Source: Armatimonadota bacterium (GTDB lineage Bacteria > Armatimonadota > SYMT01). Taken from it: a DNA stretch of 14,183 nucleotides. Under the pieces are notes generated by a model, which was given only the letters and a program-made list of their open reading frames with translations, did no database searches and had not been told where the DNA came from. How positions within the stretch are numbered: position 1 is the stretch's first letter; every line of letters starts with the position of its first letter. Positions 7,958 to 14,150 of the stretch are shown here, in pieces. The position numbers and the translations under genes are program-made. The DNA is taken from positions 1-14,183 of the forward strand of contig JAJFMS010000008.1 in assembly GCA_020696885.1 (NCBI GenBank), written 5' to 3'.

Positions 7958-10900
7958 TTAACGTTTGGTCTTGACGCTGGCGATGTTGGAATAGGTGCTG
8001 TTCAACGCCCCCAGGTAGGCGCGGACCCGGAACTTGTACGCGGTTCCCGGAGTCAGCGCGGTGATGGCCACCGCGGTGGTGTTGGCAGGCACCGTGCCGA
8101 GCTCCACGAAGACGCCGCTTGGCCCGGCCCCTTCCACTTTGAACCCGGCCTCGCCGGTGCTCTGGTCTTTGAAGGTGAGCGTGACTGCGGTGCTCCCGGC
8201 GGTGCCGGCCTGGGCTTTGGCTTTGAGGCTGGCGGGAGGCGGCAGCGGCAGCGTGACCGTGGAGGCGTTGGACGGCGCTGAGTTTGCGCTGACGCCGAGC
8301 GCTTTGATCCGGAGCGCCACCTGGTCGCCGGGGGTGAACCCGGTGAGGGTGAGCCTGGCGGCTCGCTTGTTCTTCTTGATGACGACGGTGGCGACTTCCT
8401 GGAACGCGCCGCCGTTCGTGGCGAACTCCAGGCGGAAGCCGGTTTCGTCGCTGGAGTTATCGGCCCAGGTGCAGCTCACCGTATTGGTGCCGGAGAGCGT
8501 GGCGACGAAGCTGCTGGGCGCCGTGGGTCCCTGCGCCGCAGGGATGGTCACGGTGACGTTGTTGGAGACGCCGGAGCTGCCGCTGGCGTTGAACGCCTTG
8601 ATCCGCAGCGCGATCTGGTCTCCGCCGGTGAAGCCGGTCAACTGGAGCTGAACCGTGGTGGCGTTGGCCGGGATGTTGATCGACGGCTGCTCGGTGAACG
8701 TGCCGCCGTTGATGGAGGCCTCCAGCAGGAAGCCGGTTTCGTTGCTGGAGTTGTCGGTCCAACTGCAGTTGATCAGCGTAGTCCCCTGCAACGCCGCGTT
8801 GAAGTTGCTGGGCGCCGTGGGCGTTTGCGCGGGGCCGCCCGGGATGACTACCGTATCCGAGTTGGACGGCAGCGACTGCCCGGAGCCGTTCACCGCGCGG
8901 ATCCGCAGCCCGAGCTGGTCGCCTGGATCGAAGCCGGTGAGGCTGAGCTGCAGGAGCGTGCTATTGGCGGGGATGGTGATCTGCGGCTGCGGCAGCCACG
9001 GACCGAGGTCGAACGAAGCTTCCAGCAGGAAGTGCGTTTCGGTGGTGGCGTTGTCCGCCCAGGTGCAGTCCAGCCGCGTGCTGGAGATCAGCTCGGCATC
9101 GAAGCTGGAGGGCGCGCTCGGGACCGGGTTGCCGCCGGGGATGGTGACCGTGTCCGTGTTGGAGACGGGAGACTTGCCGCTGCCGTTCACCGCCTTGATG
9201 CGCAGCGCCAGGACATCGCCCGGGTTGAAGTTCGTCAGCGTGATCTGGGTCGACGTGGCGTTGGCCCCAATGGCGATCTGCGGCACCTCCGCAAACGCGG
9301 CCGCATTGATGGAGGCTTCCAGCAGGAAGCTGGTCTCGTTGCTGGAGTTGTCGGACCAGGTGCAGTCCACGGTGGTGGCGTTCACCAGCGACGCGTCGAA
9401 GTTGCTGGGCGCCGCCGGCAGGGTGCCGCCGGCCCCCGGCACCGTGAAGTCCTCCACCGGGTTGGTATCTTCCACGCCGGTAGTGAAGGCGTTCACGCCC
9501 ATCCCGTGCGCGGCGAACGCGAACCAGATGTCGGCCGTATTGCTGCCGGTAAAGCGGGTCTGATCTGCGGTGAGCAGCGCGTTGCGGAAGTCCAGGAAGG
9601 TGGGATTGTCCGGGCAAAGCTTGCAGGCGTCGATGAAGAGCTGCATCGCCCGGCTGCGGCCTTCCGCGAAGCCGAGACGCGTGACGAACCGCCCGTAGGT
9701 CTGGAACATCGCGTTGCAGATGATCTCACCGGCCAGGTGGATCTCCGGCCCGAAGTTGGGGATCACCTCGCCAACGTCGGCAAAGGTGCGGTTGAAATTG
9801 GCGCGGTTGGCGCTGTACGGCTGGCTGCGGATGCCGCCCGCGAAGTCGTTGACCAGCCAGCCGCCGCTGGGATGCGGCTGGGAGAGATCATCGCCGGCCT
9901 GGGCGTGGACCATCAGCGCCTGGAAGTCGCTAAGCCCTTCGCCCATGGCGCCGCCCTGGAAGCCACCCAGCCCGTCGCTGTTGCCGATGAGGCGGTTGGT
10001 GAGCCCGTGCCCGAACTCGTGCGCGATCACGTCCGCCGCGAGGTCACTGTCCCGCCGGGGGCTGGTGAGGTCGAACTCGAACATCCGCATTACGGCGTTC
10101 TGGCCGTCCGGCGGGGTGGAGAAGTTGGCGTTGTTCCGGCTGGGCGGGTTGGAGTCCGCGCCGAACTGGGTAGCCGCGAAAACGTGGTCGTTCCCGAGGC
10201 CGCCCTGGCCGAAGTTGTTTTTCTGGAAGTTGCCGGCGGCCTCGTTGAAGCCGAAGCCGTACCAGACGTCGTGGCACCGGTTGTTCCAGTAGAACAGGTT
10301 GACGATGGCGGCCTGGCGATAGGTCACCGGCTCCAGCGCAAGGTTCAGGGCGAAGTTGAAATCGCCAGTCGCGGCGACGGCGGGGATGAAGTCCGCCAGG
10401 TTCCGGAACGAGCCGGTGCTGACGTTGTTGGCGTCCGTGGAGACCTGGGCGCTGCCGCCCCACCAGTCGCGGTGGGGGTTGCCCACGGCAAAGAACTCGG
10501 AGCCGTCGAAGGTCTTCACCACGCGGGCCAGCACCGGCGGCGTGCCACCCGGGAACGGGCTGCCGTCTTGCGGCGCTTCCCGGTCGAACACCGGCCCCTG
10601 GGCCTCATCCGTGTAGTTGTTCTTGAGCAGCAGCGCACCGGTGACGGCATCCACCGCCACGTGAAACACGTCCGAAGCGCCGCGTCGCCAGAGGGTGGTC
10701 TCCCACGCCAGCCGCGTCTCGCCGCGCTTCACCGGCACGTAGGAGAGCTGCACCACCGGACCGCGCTCGTACAGGGTGTTGGCGGCGAAGACGCTCTTCC
10801 GCCGCGCCCCGGACACGGAGTAGGCCACGGGGGGCACCGAGGAGTGGAGAGCGGGTCCGGCGACGCCCACTGCCTCGGCGGCCGCCCGGAGGCCCTGCCG

Positions 10901-11482
10901 CGCGGAGAGCTGCGGGGTCACCGTGTTGACGGTGCCCGCCAGGTCCGGGATGGCCGCTCCTGCCACGGTGAGCAGCTCGCCGGAGACTTTCAGGTCGAAC
11001 TTGACCCGGGCCTGCAGCACCGGGATGCCGCTGTGGACCGGCTGCAGCGTGAGGTGAGTGACGCCGAGATCCGGCGAGTGGTACTGGCGCACCGGCTGTA
11101 GGGCGGTAACGTCCGCGCCGGAGAGCTGGAAGACCGGCCGGTTGGCAGCCAGGAAGCCGCGGGCAATCGTGAGCGGCGACTGTGCCCCAGGGCCGGTAAG
11201 CGCGCCACCCGGCCGCCGGACCCGGCTGGCGCTGCCGGTGAGGGCATCCTGCCGTACTTCCACGCCTGTGAGCGTGGGTCCGTTCGGCGCTTTGACCGCC
11301 CCGGCGCTCACAAGGGTAGTGTGGCGCTGCGTGCCGGCTACGTCGAACTCCCTGCGCTGGTCGATCCGCGGGCCGGCGGGGGCCTGCGCGCTGCCCGGCT
11401 GCCCGGACGAAAGCGCGCCGAGGGCCAGGAGACCGGCCAGGACCCAGGCGCGGCCGTCGTGCCGGCGTGGTGTGGACTGCAT
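7958..11482 (-). CDS. M36 (fungalysin-type) zinc metallopeptidase with five FN3-like repeats
   Basis: A 1174-residue secreted protease. A signal peptide occupies about 1-34 (core WVLAGLLALGALSS, cleavage near SAQA). An FTP/PepSY-type propeptide spans about 40-290 and would hold the enzyme inactive until processed. The catalytic domain (about 320-685) carries HEFGH at 488-492, the zinc-binding HExxH, and the third-ligand region GAMGEGLSDF with Glu515, diagnostic of M36. The zone from 688 to the end is five fibronectin-III-like repeats of about 92-97 residues, probably binding cell surface or polymer. ATG at 11482 is preceded by GGAG about 9 bases upstream. Expected role is extracellular protein degradation. 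M36 enzymes are best known from fungi but are widespread in bacteria with extra C-terminal domains. It appears monocistronic; the broken small gene lies 205 bases upstream. Confidence 0.95.
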   Translation of the reverse strand: MQSTPRRHDGRAWVLAGLLALGALSSGQPGSAQAPAGPRIDQRREFDVAGTQRHTTLVSAGAVKAPNGPTLTGVEVRQDALTGSASRVRRPGGALTGPGAQSPLTIARGFLAANRPVFQLSGADVTALQPVRQYHSPDLGVTHLTLQPVHSGIPVLQARVKFDLKVSGELLTVAGAAIPDLAGTVNTVTPQLSARQGLRAAAEAVGVAGPALHSSVPPVAYSVSGARRKSVFAANTLYERGPVVQLSYVPVKRGETRLAWETTLWRRGASDVFHVAVDAVTGALLLKNNYTDEAQGPVFDREAPQDGSPFPGGTPPVLARVVKTFDGSEFFAVGNPHRDWWGGSAQVSTDANNVSTGSFRNLADFIPAVAATGDFNFALNLALEPVTYRQAAIVNLFYWNNRCHDVWYGFGFNEAAGNFQKNNFGQGGLGNDHVFAATQFGADSNPPSRNNANFSTPPDGQNAVMRMFEFDLTSPRRDSDLAADVIAHEFGHGLTNRLIGNSDGLGGFQGGAMGEGLSDFQALMVHAQAGDDLSQPHPSGGWLVNDFAGGIRSQPYSANRANFNRTFADVGEVIPNFGPEIHLAGEIICNAMFQTYGRFVTRLGFAEGRSRAMQLFIDACKLCPDNPTFLDFRNALLTADQTRFTGSNTADIWFAFAAHGMGVNAFTTGVEDTNPVEDFTVPGAGGTLPAAPSNFDASLVNATTVDCTWSDNSSNETSFLLEASINAAAFAEVPQIAIGANATSTQITLTNFNPGDVLALRIKAVNGSGKSPVSNTDTVTIPGGNPVPSAPSSFDAELISSTRLDCTWADNATTETHFLLEASFDLGPWLPQPQITIPANSTLLQLSLTGFDPGDQLGLRIRAVNGSGQSLPSNSDTVVIPGGPAQTPTAPSNFNAALQGTTLINCSWTDNSSNETGFLLEASINGGTFTEQPSINIPANATTVQLQLTGFTGGDQIALRIKAFNASGSSGVSNNVTVTIPAAQGPTAPSSFVATLSGTNTVSCTWADNSSDETGFRLEFATNGGAFQEVATVVIKKNKRAARLTLTGFTPGDQVALRIKALGVSANSAPSNASTVTLPLPPPASLKAKAQAGTAGSTAVTLTFKDQSTGEAGFKVEGAGPSGVFVELGTVPANTTAVAITALTPGTAYKFRVRAYLGALNSTYSNIASVKTKR
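7961..9421 (-). repeat. Five tandem FN3-like repeats within the M36 gene
   Basis: Repeats lie at residues 688-784, 788-883, 888-983, 986-1079 and 1083-1174. Repeats 1-4 share 'APS(N/S)F', 'C(T/S)W(S/A/T)DN', 'ET.F.LE', 'LTGF..GD.(I/L/V)ALRIKA' and a closing 'SN..TVTIP'. Repeat 5 keeps the outline but has lost the Cys and Trp. The DNA of repeats 1 and 3 is nearly the same over the DNSSNET-FLLEASIN segment (compare 9321-9360 with 8719-8758), pointing to fairly recent internal duplication. Confidence 0.85.
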
Positions 11483-11687
11483 GGGATGATCTCCGGTAGC
11501 TCGAACGTGCCGCGGCCCACGGCAAAAACTGGCCAGACGCGTGCCTCCGCCGCATCGGGGAGGGGCGGAGGGCTCTCGCTCATGAGGTATGGCGATTCAC
11601 CCGAGCGGGCAACCTTACATCATTGGTAGGAGCGGCTCATCTTTCGATGGAGAGTTCCGGATCGGCGTGTGGGAGCAGTTGCCAGCT
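11483..11687. other. Upstream region of the M36 gene
   Basis: A 205-base stretch between the M36 start and the stop of the broken small gene upstream. GGAG sits about 9 bases before the ATG at 11482. I find no clear promoter hexamers, hairpin or frame with a recognisable product. Confidence 0.4.
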
Positions 11688-11949
11688 CTACACCGAGACG
11701 GAGATCGTCGGCCGCATCCGGTAGGCCGCCCGCTGGCCGATCCGTCCAAGCCAGACCTCCGCCGGGGGACTGTAAGCCCGCAGCCGCGAGACAGCCGGGT
11801 AGTCGTCCTCGTCGATCTCATAGCTCCCGCTCCCGATGCCGATGGCGACGAATCTACCGTCGTCCTCGGGCCGGAGCTCGGCGATCGAGGATCTCGGTCC
11901 CCAGCCGCGCAAGCTCGTCGGGGCTATGGGGGGTCGCGCTAGTGGGCAT
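11688..11949 (-). pseudogene. Small conserved hypothetical gene, disrupted by a frameshift
   Basis: ATG at 11949 is preceded by a strong GGAGG four bases upstream and starts MPTSATPHSPDELARLGTEI. This frame stops after only 31 codons. From 11879 another frame continues with the sequence expected of the same protein: ELRPEDDGRFVAIGIGSG, then YEIDEDDYPAVSRLRA, AEVWLGRIGQ and AAYRMR, ending at TAG 11688-11690. The span is 262 bases, one base over a multiple of three, so one inserted base or two (or eleven) lost bases near 11880 break the gene. I recall a family of about 85-100 residue hypothetical proteins with 'GKFVAIDxETGDYEIDEDD' and 'IWxxRVG', in which a few residues sit between 'ExxDR' and 'LRPEDDG'; those are missing here, favouring a small deletion. 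Function unknown; some relatives sit in toxin-antitoxin-like pairs. A sequencing error is the alternative. Confidence 0.7.
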
Positions 11950-11967
11950 AGTACCTCCAGATGATGT

Positions 11968-11983
11968 GTCACCCACCGGTGAC
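11968..11983. promoter_or_regulatory. GTCACC-N4-GGTGAC dyad upstream of the small gene
   Basis: A perfect 6-bp inverted repeat with a 4-base spacer, about 9 bases upstream of the GGAGG of the small gene at 11949. Position and symmetry fit a repressor operator or a small leader hairpin. No regulator is encoded nearby. Confidence 0.3.
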
Positions 11984-12020
11984 CGACAGTGCCGAACACC
12001 GTCATCTGCACTCGGGTCTC

Positions 12021-12069
12021 AGTAACTAACGAGGGCGCCCCGGTCTCCCGTGCGCCCTCGTTAGTTACT
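12021..12069. repeat. Perfect 18-bp inverted repeat downstream of the G5-3D gene
   Basis: Left arm 12021-12038 (AGTAACTAACGAGGGCGC) is exactly complementary to right arm 12052-12069, with a 13-base loop. It lies 56 bases after the stop of the G5-3D gene, the position of a transcription terminator. However, neither strand has a run of Ts after the stem, so a REP-like or small mobile repeat, or a factor-assisted terminator, is as likely. Confidence 0.75.
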
Positions 12070-12080
12070 TCTGCCTTCCC

Positions 12081-12103
12081 CATCCGTGTGCATCTGTGGT
12101 TAA
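12081..12103. repeat. CATCCGTG/CATCTGTG phrase repeat
   Basis: Two tandem, near-identical 10-base units, CATCCGTGTG and CATCTGTGGT, followed by TAA. It sits between the 18-bp inverted repeat and the stop of the G5-3D gene. From memory, such 'CATCTGTGG' phrases recur between genes in many bacteria; their role is unknown. Confidence 0.45.
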
Positions 12104-12124
12104 TAGCCCAGACGCCACCGCGCT

Positions 12125-12964
12125 CTAATCGACGATCGTGAGCTTCACCTGCTTCTTGCCCCAGGCGCGGGCGCCGGAGCGGGAGTTGAAGCCCAAGTCC
12201 ACGTGGTTGCCCTTGATGGCGCCGCCCACGTCCGCCGCGATGCCGTAGCCGTAGCCGGGCACGTGGAGCTTGGCGCCGAGCGGGATGATCTTGGGGTCCA
12301 CGGCGATGATGCCGTAGCCGGCGCGCTTGCCGTTGCAGGTCTTGCCATTGGCGTACTTGCCGCAGCTTCCGGGGCCGGGATCGTAGGCGGTGGCGACCAC
12401 GGTGATCAGCCGCTTGCCGGTGTAAGCGCCGCGGGAGCCGAGGAACTGCGGCTTGCGGGCCACCACGACCTGGGATACCGGCTCCCGGACGATCTCCTCG
12501 CCCACGGTGGAGCGGGACTCTTCCACGCCGTCGACGATCCGCACGCGATAGGTGACCCGCTTCACGCCGGGTCGCCCTTCCTGCATGACGGTGGGATGGT
12601 AGGGCCGGTTGCCGCGGCTCGCCGGGCGGATGACCGTCTGGTAGGGAACTTTCAACTCCGTGGCGGCTTCCTGGAAGGTGACGCGGGAGATGCGGATCAC
12701 GCCGCCAGCAGGCAGGGCGGCATCCGGGGCCGGGGTCACCTCGTCGTCCGCGTCGACTTTCACACGGGCTTCGGCGAGCGCCTCGCGGACGGTGCGGCCG
12801 GTATCATCCACGGTGAGAGTGCGGCCATCGACGAGGATCCGGACCGTGCCGGCGCCGTGAACTGCGAGGGGGGTGAGGGCGAGCGCGACCACCGCGCCCA
12901 GAGAAAGGGCGAGTCCCGGGTGGGATCGCCTCGGCCGCCGGGGCCGGATTCGAGCAGCAAGCAA
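12125..12964 (-). CDS. DUF348-G5-3D domain cell-wall protein (YabE-like)
   Basis: A 279-residue exported protein. I chose the TTG at 12964 because AAAGGAG lies exactly 6 bases upstream; the frame runs on to 13018 but without a ribosome site. Basic residues and a hydrophobic segment (about 17-37) form a signal or anchor. A single DUF348 unit (RILVDGRTLTVDDTGRTVRE, about 42-84) is followed by a G5 domain (about 92-170, with TYRVRIVDGVEESR) and a C-terminal 3D domain (about 187-259). The 3D aspartates are visible in ATAYD (Asp195), AVDPKIIPLG (Asp223), AADVGGAIKG (Asp245) and HVDL (Asp256). The 3D fold is the double-psi barrel shared with MltA lytic transglycosylases, so a peptidoglycan-cleaving role is likely. 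Two cysteines (201, 210) could form a disulfide. It is divergent from the stress gene at 13347. Confidence 0.93.
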   Translation of the reverse strand: MLAARIRPRRPRRSHPGLALSLGAVVALALTPLAVHGAGTVRILVDGRTLTVDDTGRTVREALAEARVKVDADDEVTPAPDAALPAGGVIRISRVTFQEAATELKVPYQTVIRPASRGNRPYHPTVMQEGRPGVKRVTYRVRIVDGVEESRSTVGEEIVREPVSQVVVARKPQFLGSRGAYTGKRLITVVATAYDPGPGSCGKYANGKTCNGKRAGYGIIAVDPKIIPLGAKLHVPGYGYGIAADVGGAIKGNHVDLGFNSRSGARAWGKKQVKLTIVD

Positions 12965-13145
12965 GAGGAGCTCCTTTCGTTGGCGCGACGGCGGTCCGGC
13001 GCTCCTGCCGGATTCCACCTCCTGGGCCCTGAACCCCGGAACCGCAAGCCCCCGGAAGGGCTGGCGCCTGGCTCAGGCCCGCGAAAGTACGGGCTGTCGG
13101 TGGCATCAGTCGTGGCTGGCGGTGCGAGGAACCCTTCGATTTCCC

Positions 13146-13295
13146 GGCACGCGAGCCCCCACCTATCCACCATGTCGGGCCGGAAGACTGCTTTCACCCC
13201 CGGCCGACGCGGGCGTTTTCCGCCCGGCCCCCGTTCCCTCCCAACTCTTCGATCTCCTGCCGGGTTTGAGGAATTCGGCCTACGGGTACGGATCA
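13146..13295 (-). promoter_or_regulatory. Candidate degenerate c-di-AMP (ydaO/yuaA-type) riboswitch or structured leader
   Basis: Read on the minus strand, the leader of the G5-3D gene shows in order: GGCCGAATTCC, ACGGGGGCC, a CGGGCG-GAAAA-CGCCCG hairpin, CCGGGGGTGAAAGC, AGTCTTCCGGCCCGA, and CTCGCGTGCC. These resemble in order the GCCGA, CGGGGGA, GGGGUGAA, GCCCGA and CUCG-GC blocks of the ydaO class. That class often controls cell-wall hydrolase genes. The highly conserved GACAGCUAACC block is not intact: GACA is followed by unrelated bases. Hence this is only a candidate, and a different structured leader is possible. Confidence 0.25.
13264..13289 (+). promoter_or_regulatory. Sigma-B-like promoter of the stress gene
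   Basis: GTTTGA (13264-13269), a 14-base spacer, and GGGTAC (13284-13289) closely match the Bacillus sigma-B consensus GTTTAA-N12-15-GGGTAT. Transcription would start near 13296, leaving a 5' leader of about 50 bases to the ATG at 13347. The downstream product is a YflT/17M-type protein, a family that belongs to the sigma-B regulon in Bacillus subtilis. Confidence 0.5.
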
Positions 13296-13346
13296 CCGCT
13301 GCTGCCACAGGGGCCGCCAGCTTGCGCGGGGAGCGTTGGAGGAGCG

Positions 13347-13937
13347 ATGGCCGAGACACTGTACGCATCATTTGCCAGCCCGGCGGACGCAGAGCGGGCC
13401 GTAGGCGCCCTGCTGGACCACGGCATCAAGGACGAAGACATCTCGCTGGTGGCGCACGAGAGCTACGGTCAGCCGGTCAGCCGGACGGTGGATGAGCTGG
13501 ACGAGGACGATACGGTGGAGCATGACGATCCGGTCGCCGCGGCGAAGCACGGAATCAGCACCACCACGGCTGCGGACGCCGGATCGGGCGCCATCACCGG
13601 CGCCGGCGTGGGTCTGGGCGTGGGCGCCATCGCGGCCATCGCCTCTCTGTTCCTGCCCGGTATCGGCCTGATTACCGGCGGCGGCGCACTGGCGGCGGCG
13701 CTGGTGGGCGCAGCGGCCACCACGGCGGCCGGCGGAGTGGTCGGCGGGGTCACCGGCTACCTGAAGGACCAGGGCGTGCCCGATTTCCACGCGGAGCGGT
13801 ACGACGAGACGGTGCGGGGCGGCGGCGCCGTGATCGGAATCCGGGTGCCCTCGAACAACGTGGACCGCGCGGAGATCGAAGACCTGCTGGGGAAGTACAA
13901 CGCCCACGATCTCGGTCATTACGGGATGACGGTCTAG
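13347..13937 (+). CDS. General stress protein 17M/YflT-like, with glycine-rich hydrophobic core
   Basis: A 196-residue protein. ATG at 13347 is preceded by GGAGGAG two bases upstream, which decides the start although the frame is open further left. Residues 1-37 (MAETLYASFASPADAERAVG ... IKDEDISLVA) form the YflT-type ferredoxin-like half: a strand, an 'A..AV..L...G' helix, and 'DISLVA'. An acidic linker (47-61) leads to a Gly/Ala-rich hydrophobic zone (79-138, including GAGVGLGVGAIAAIASLFLP) that could be membrane-embedded with glycine-zipper packing. A second strand-helix half follows: GGGAVIGIRVPSNNVDRAEI (158-177). Related proteins are induced by heat, salt and other stress; molecular function is unknown. 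A sigma-B-like promoter is upstream and a hairpin downstream, so it is probably monocistronic. Confidence 0.85.
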   Translation: MAETLYASFASPADAERAVGALLDHGIKDEDISLVAHESYGQPVSRTVDELDEDDTVEHDDPVAAAKHGISTTTAADAGSGAITGAGVGLGVGAIAAIASLFLPGIGLITGGGALAAALVGAAATTAAGGVVGGVTGYLKDQGVPDFHAERYDETVRGGGAVIGIRVPSNNVDRAEIEDLLGKYNAHDLGHYGMTV

Positions 13938-13972
13938 TGGTCATGCCAGGCCGGAGATGAGCCGTCGCGACG

Positions 13973-13996
13973 GTGTGGGAGTGTGGGAGTGTGGGA
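13973..13996. repeat. Three perfect tandem GTGTGGGA units
   Basis: GTGTGGGA is repeated exactly three times, starting 36 bases after the stop of the stress gene. The last copies supply the 5' arm of the hairpin ending at 14025. Confidence 0.85.
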
Positions 13997-14025
13997 GATC
14001 GGGAGTCTCTGTTCCCCCATACTCC
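13986..14025 (+). terminator. Possible terminator of the stress gene
   Basis: GGAGTGTGGG (13986-13995) pairs with CCCATACTCC (14016-14025) over 10 bp including one G-U pair, with a 20-base loop that can itself fold (AGA/TCT). The following bases are T-containing (TATTC...CATTTCTTT) but not a clean T-run. The position 49 bases after the stop suits a terminator. Confidence 0.4.
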
Positions 14026-14065
14026 TATTCGCTCACATTTCTTTGCGGAGCCGATCAGAACTGCG

Positions 14066-14093
14066 CTGGCGGACCACTAGCCACGTCCGCCAG
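14066..14093. repeat. Perfect 9-bp hairpin CTGGCGGAC/GTCCGCCAG
   Basis: Arms 14066-14074 and 14085-14093 are exactly complementary, with a 10-base loop. It lies in the non-coding right end; no T-run follows on either strand. Confidence 0.6.
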
Positions 14094-14131
14094 ACCGGCT
14101 TTGCGAGAAGTGGTGCGCACGTCGGGGACAC

Positions 14132-14150
14132 CGGCGCTCGGCGAGCGCCG
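14132..14150. repeat. 8-bp GC-rich hairpin, REP-like
   Basis: CGGCGCTC (14132-14139) and GAGCGCCG (14143-14150) form an 8-bp stem with a 3-base loop, flanked by GGGGACAC and CCTACAGGG. The compact palindrome with conserved-looking flanks resembles a REP-type intergenic element. No gene is recognisable in 13938-14183. Confidence 0.5.

Larger units (their letters stand above)
12965..13346. promoter_or_regulatory. 382-base divergent control region
   Basis: It separates the G5-3D gene (leftward) from the stress gene (rightward). It contains AAAGGAG for the TTG start at 12964 and GGAGGAG directly before the ATG at 13347. It also holds a sigma-B-like promoter at 13264-13289, a strong CGGGCG/CGCCCG hairpin at 13210-13226, and a long imperfect inverted repeat at 13024-13080 (GGGCC+TGA pairing with TCA+GGCCC, one bulged base). 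No frame encodes a recognisable protein here. Confidence 0.6.

Noticed and set aside
7532..8281. A + strand frame crossing the gap into the M36 3' end
   Set aside because: No ribosome site, no recognisable domain, and half of it is antisense to the FN3 repeats.
8825..11101. A 758-codon open frame on the + strand
   Set aside because: It lies entirely opposite the M36 gene, has Arg/Gly/Val-rich low-information sequence, no recognisable domain, and is explained by codon bias of the real gene in GC-rich DNA.
11688..12083. One continuous 131-codon gene covering the C-terminal frame of the small protein
   Set aside because: Its N-terminal half runs through the 18-bp inverted repeat and has no protein-like features, while the true N-terminus with GGAGG is in another frame from 11949.
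12990..13030. A cobalamin-type riboswitch suggested by GGTGGAATCCGG on the minus strand
   Set aside because: The B12-box with its GCCACTG block is missing, and the downstream gene is not a cobalamin gene.
12873..13346. A longer N-terminus for the stress protein from upstream alternative starts
   Set aside because: The upstream part is Arg/Pro/Ser-rich and not protein-like; GGAGGAG directly before the ATG at 13347 and the family's usual N-terminus fix the start.
13973..13996. A short CRISPR-like array
   Set aside because: Units are 8 bases and directly adjacent with no spacers, so it is a simple tandem repeat.
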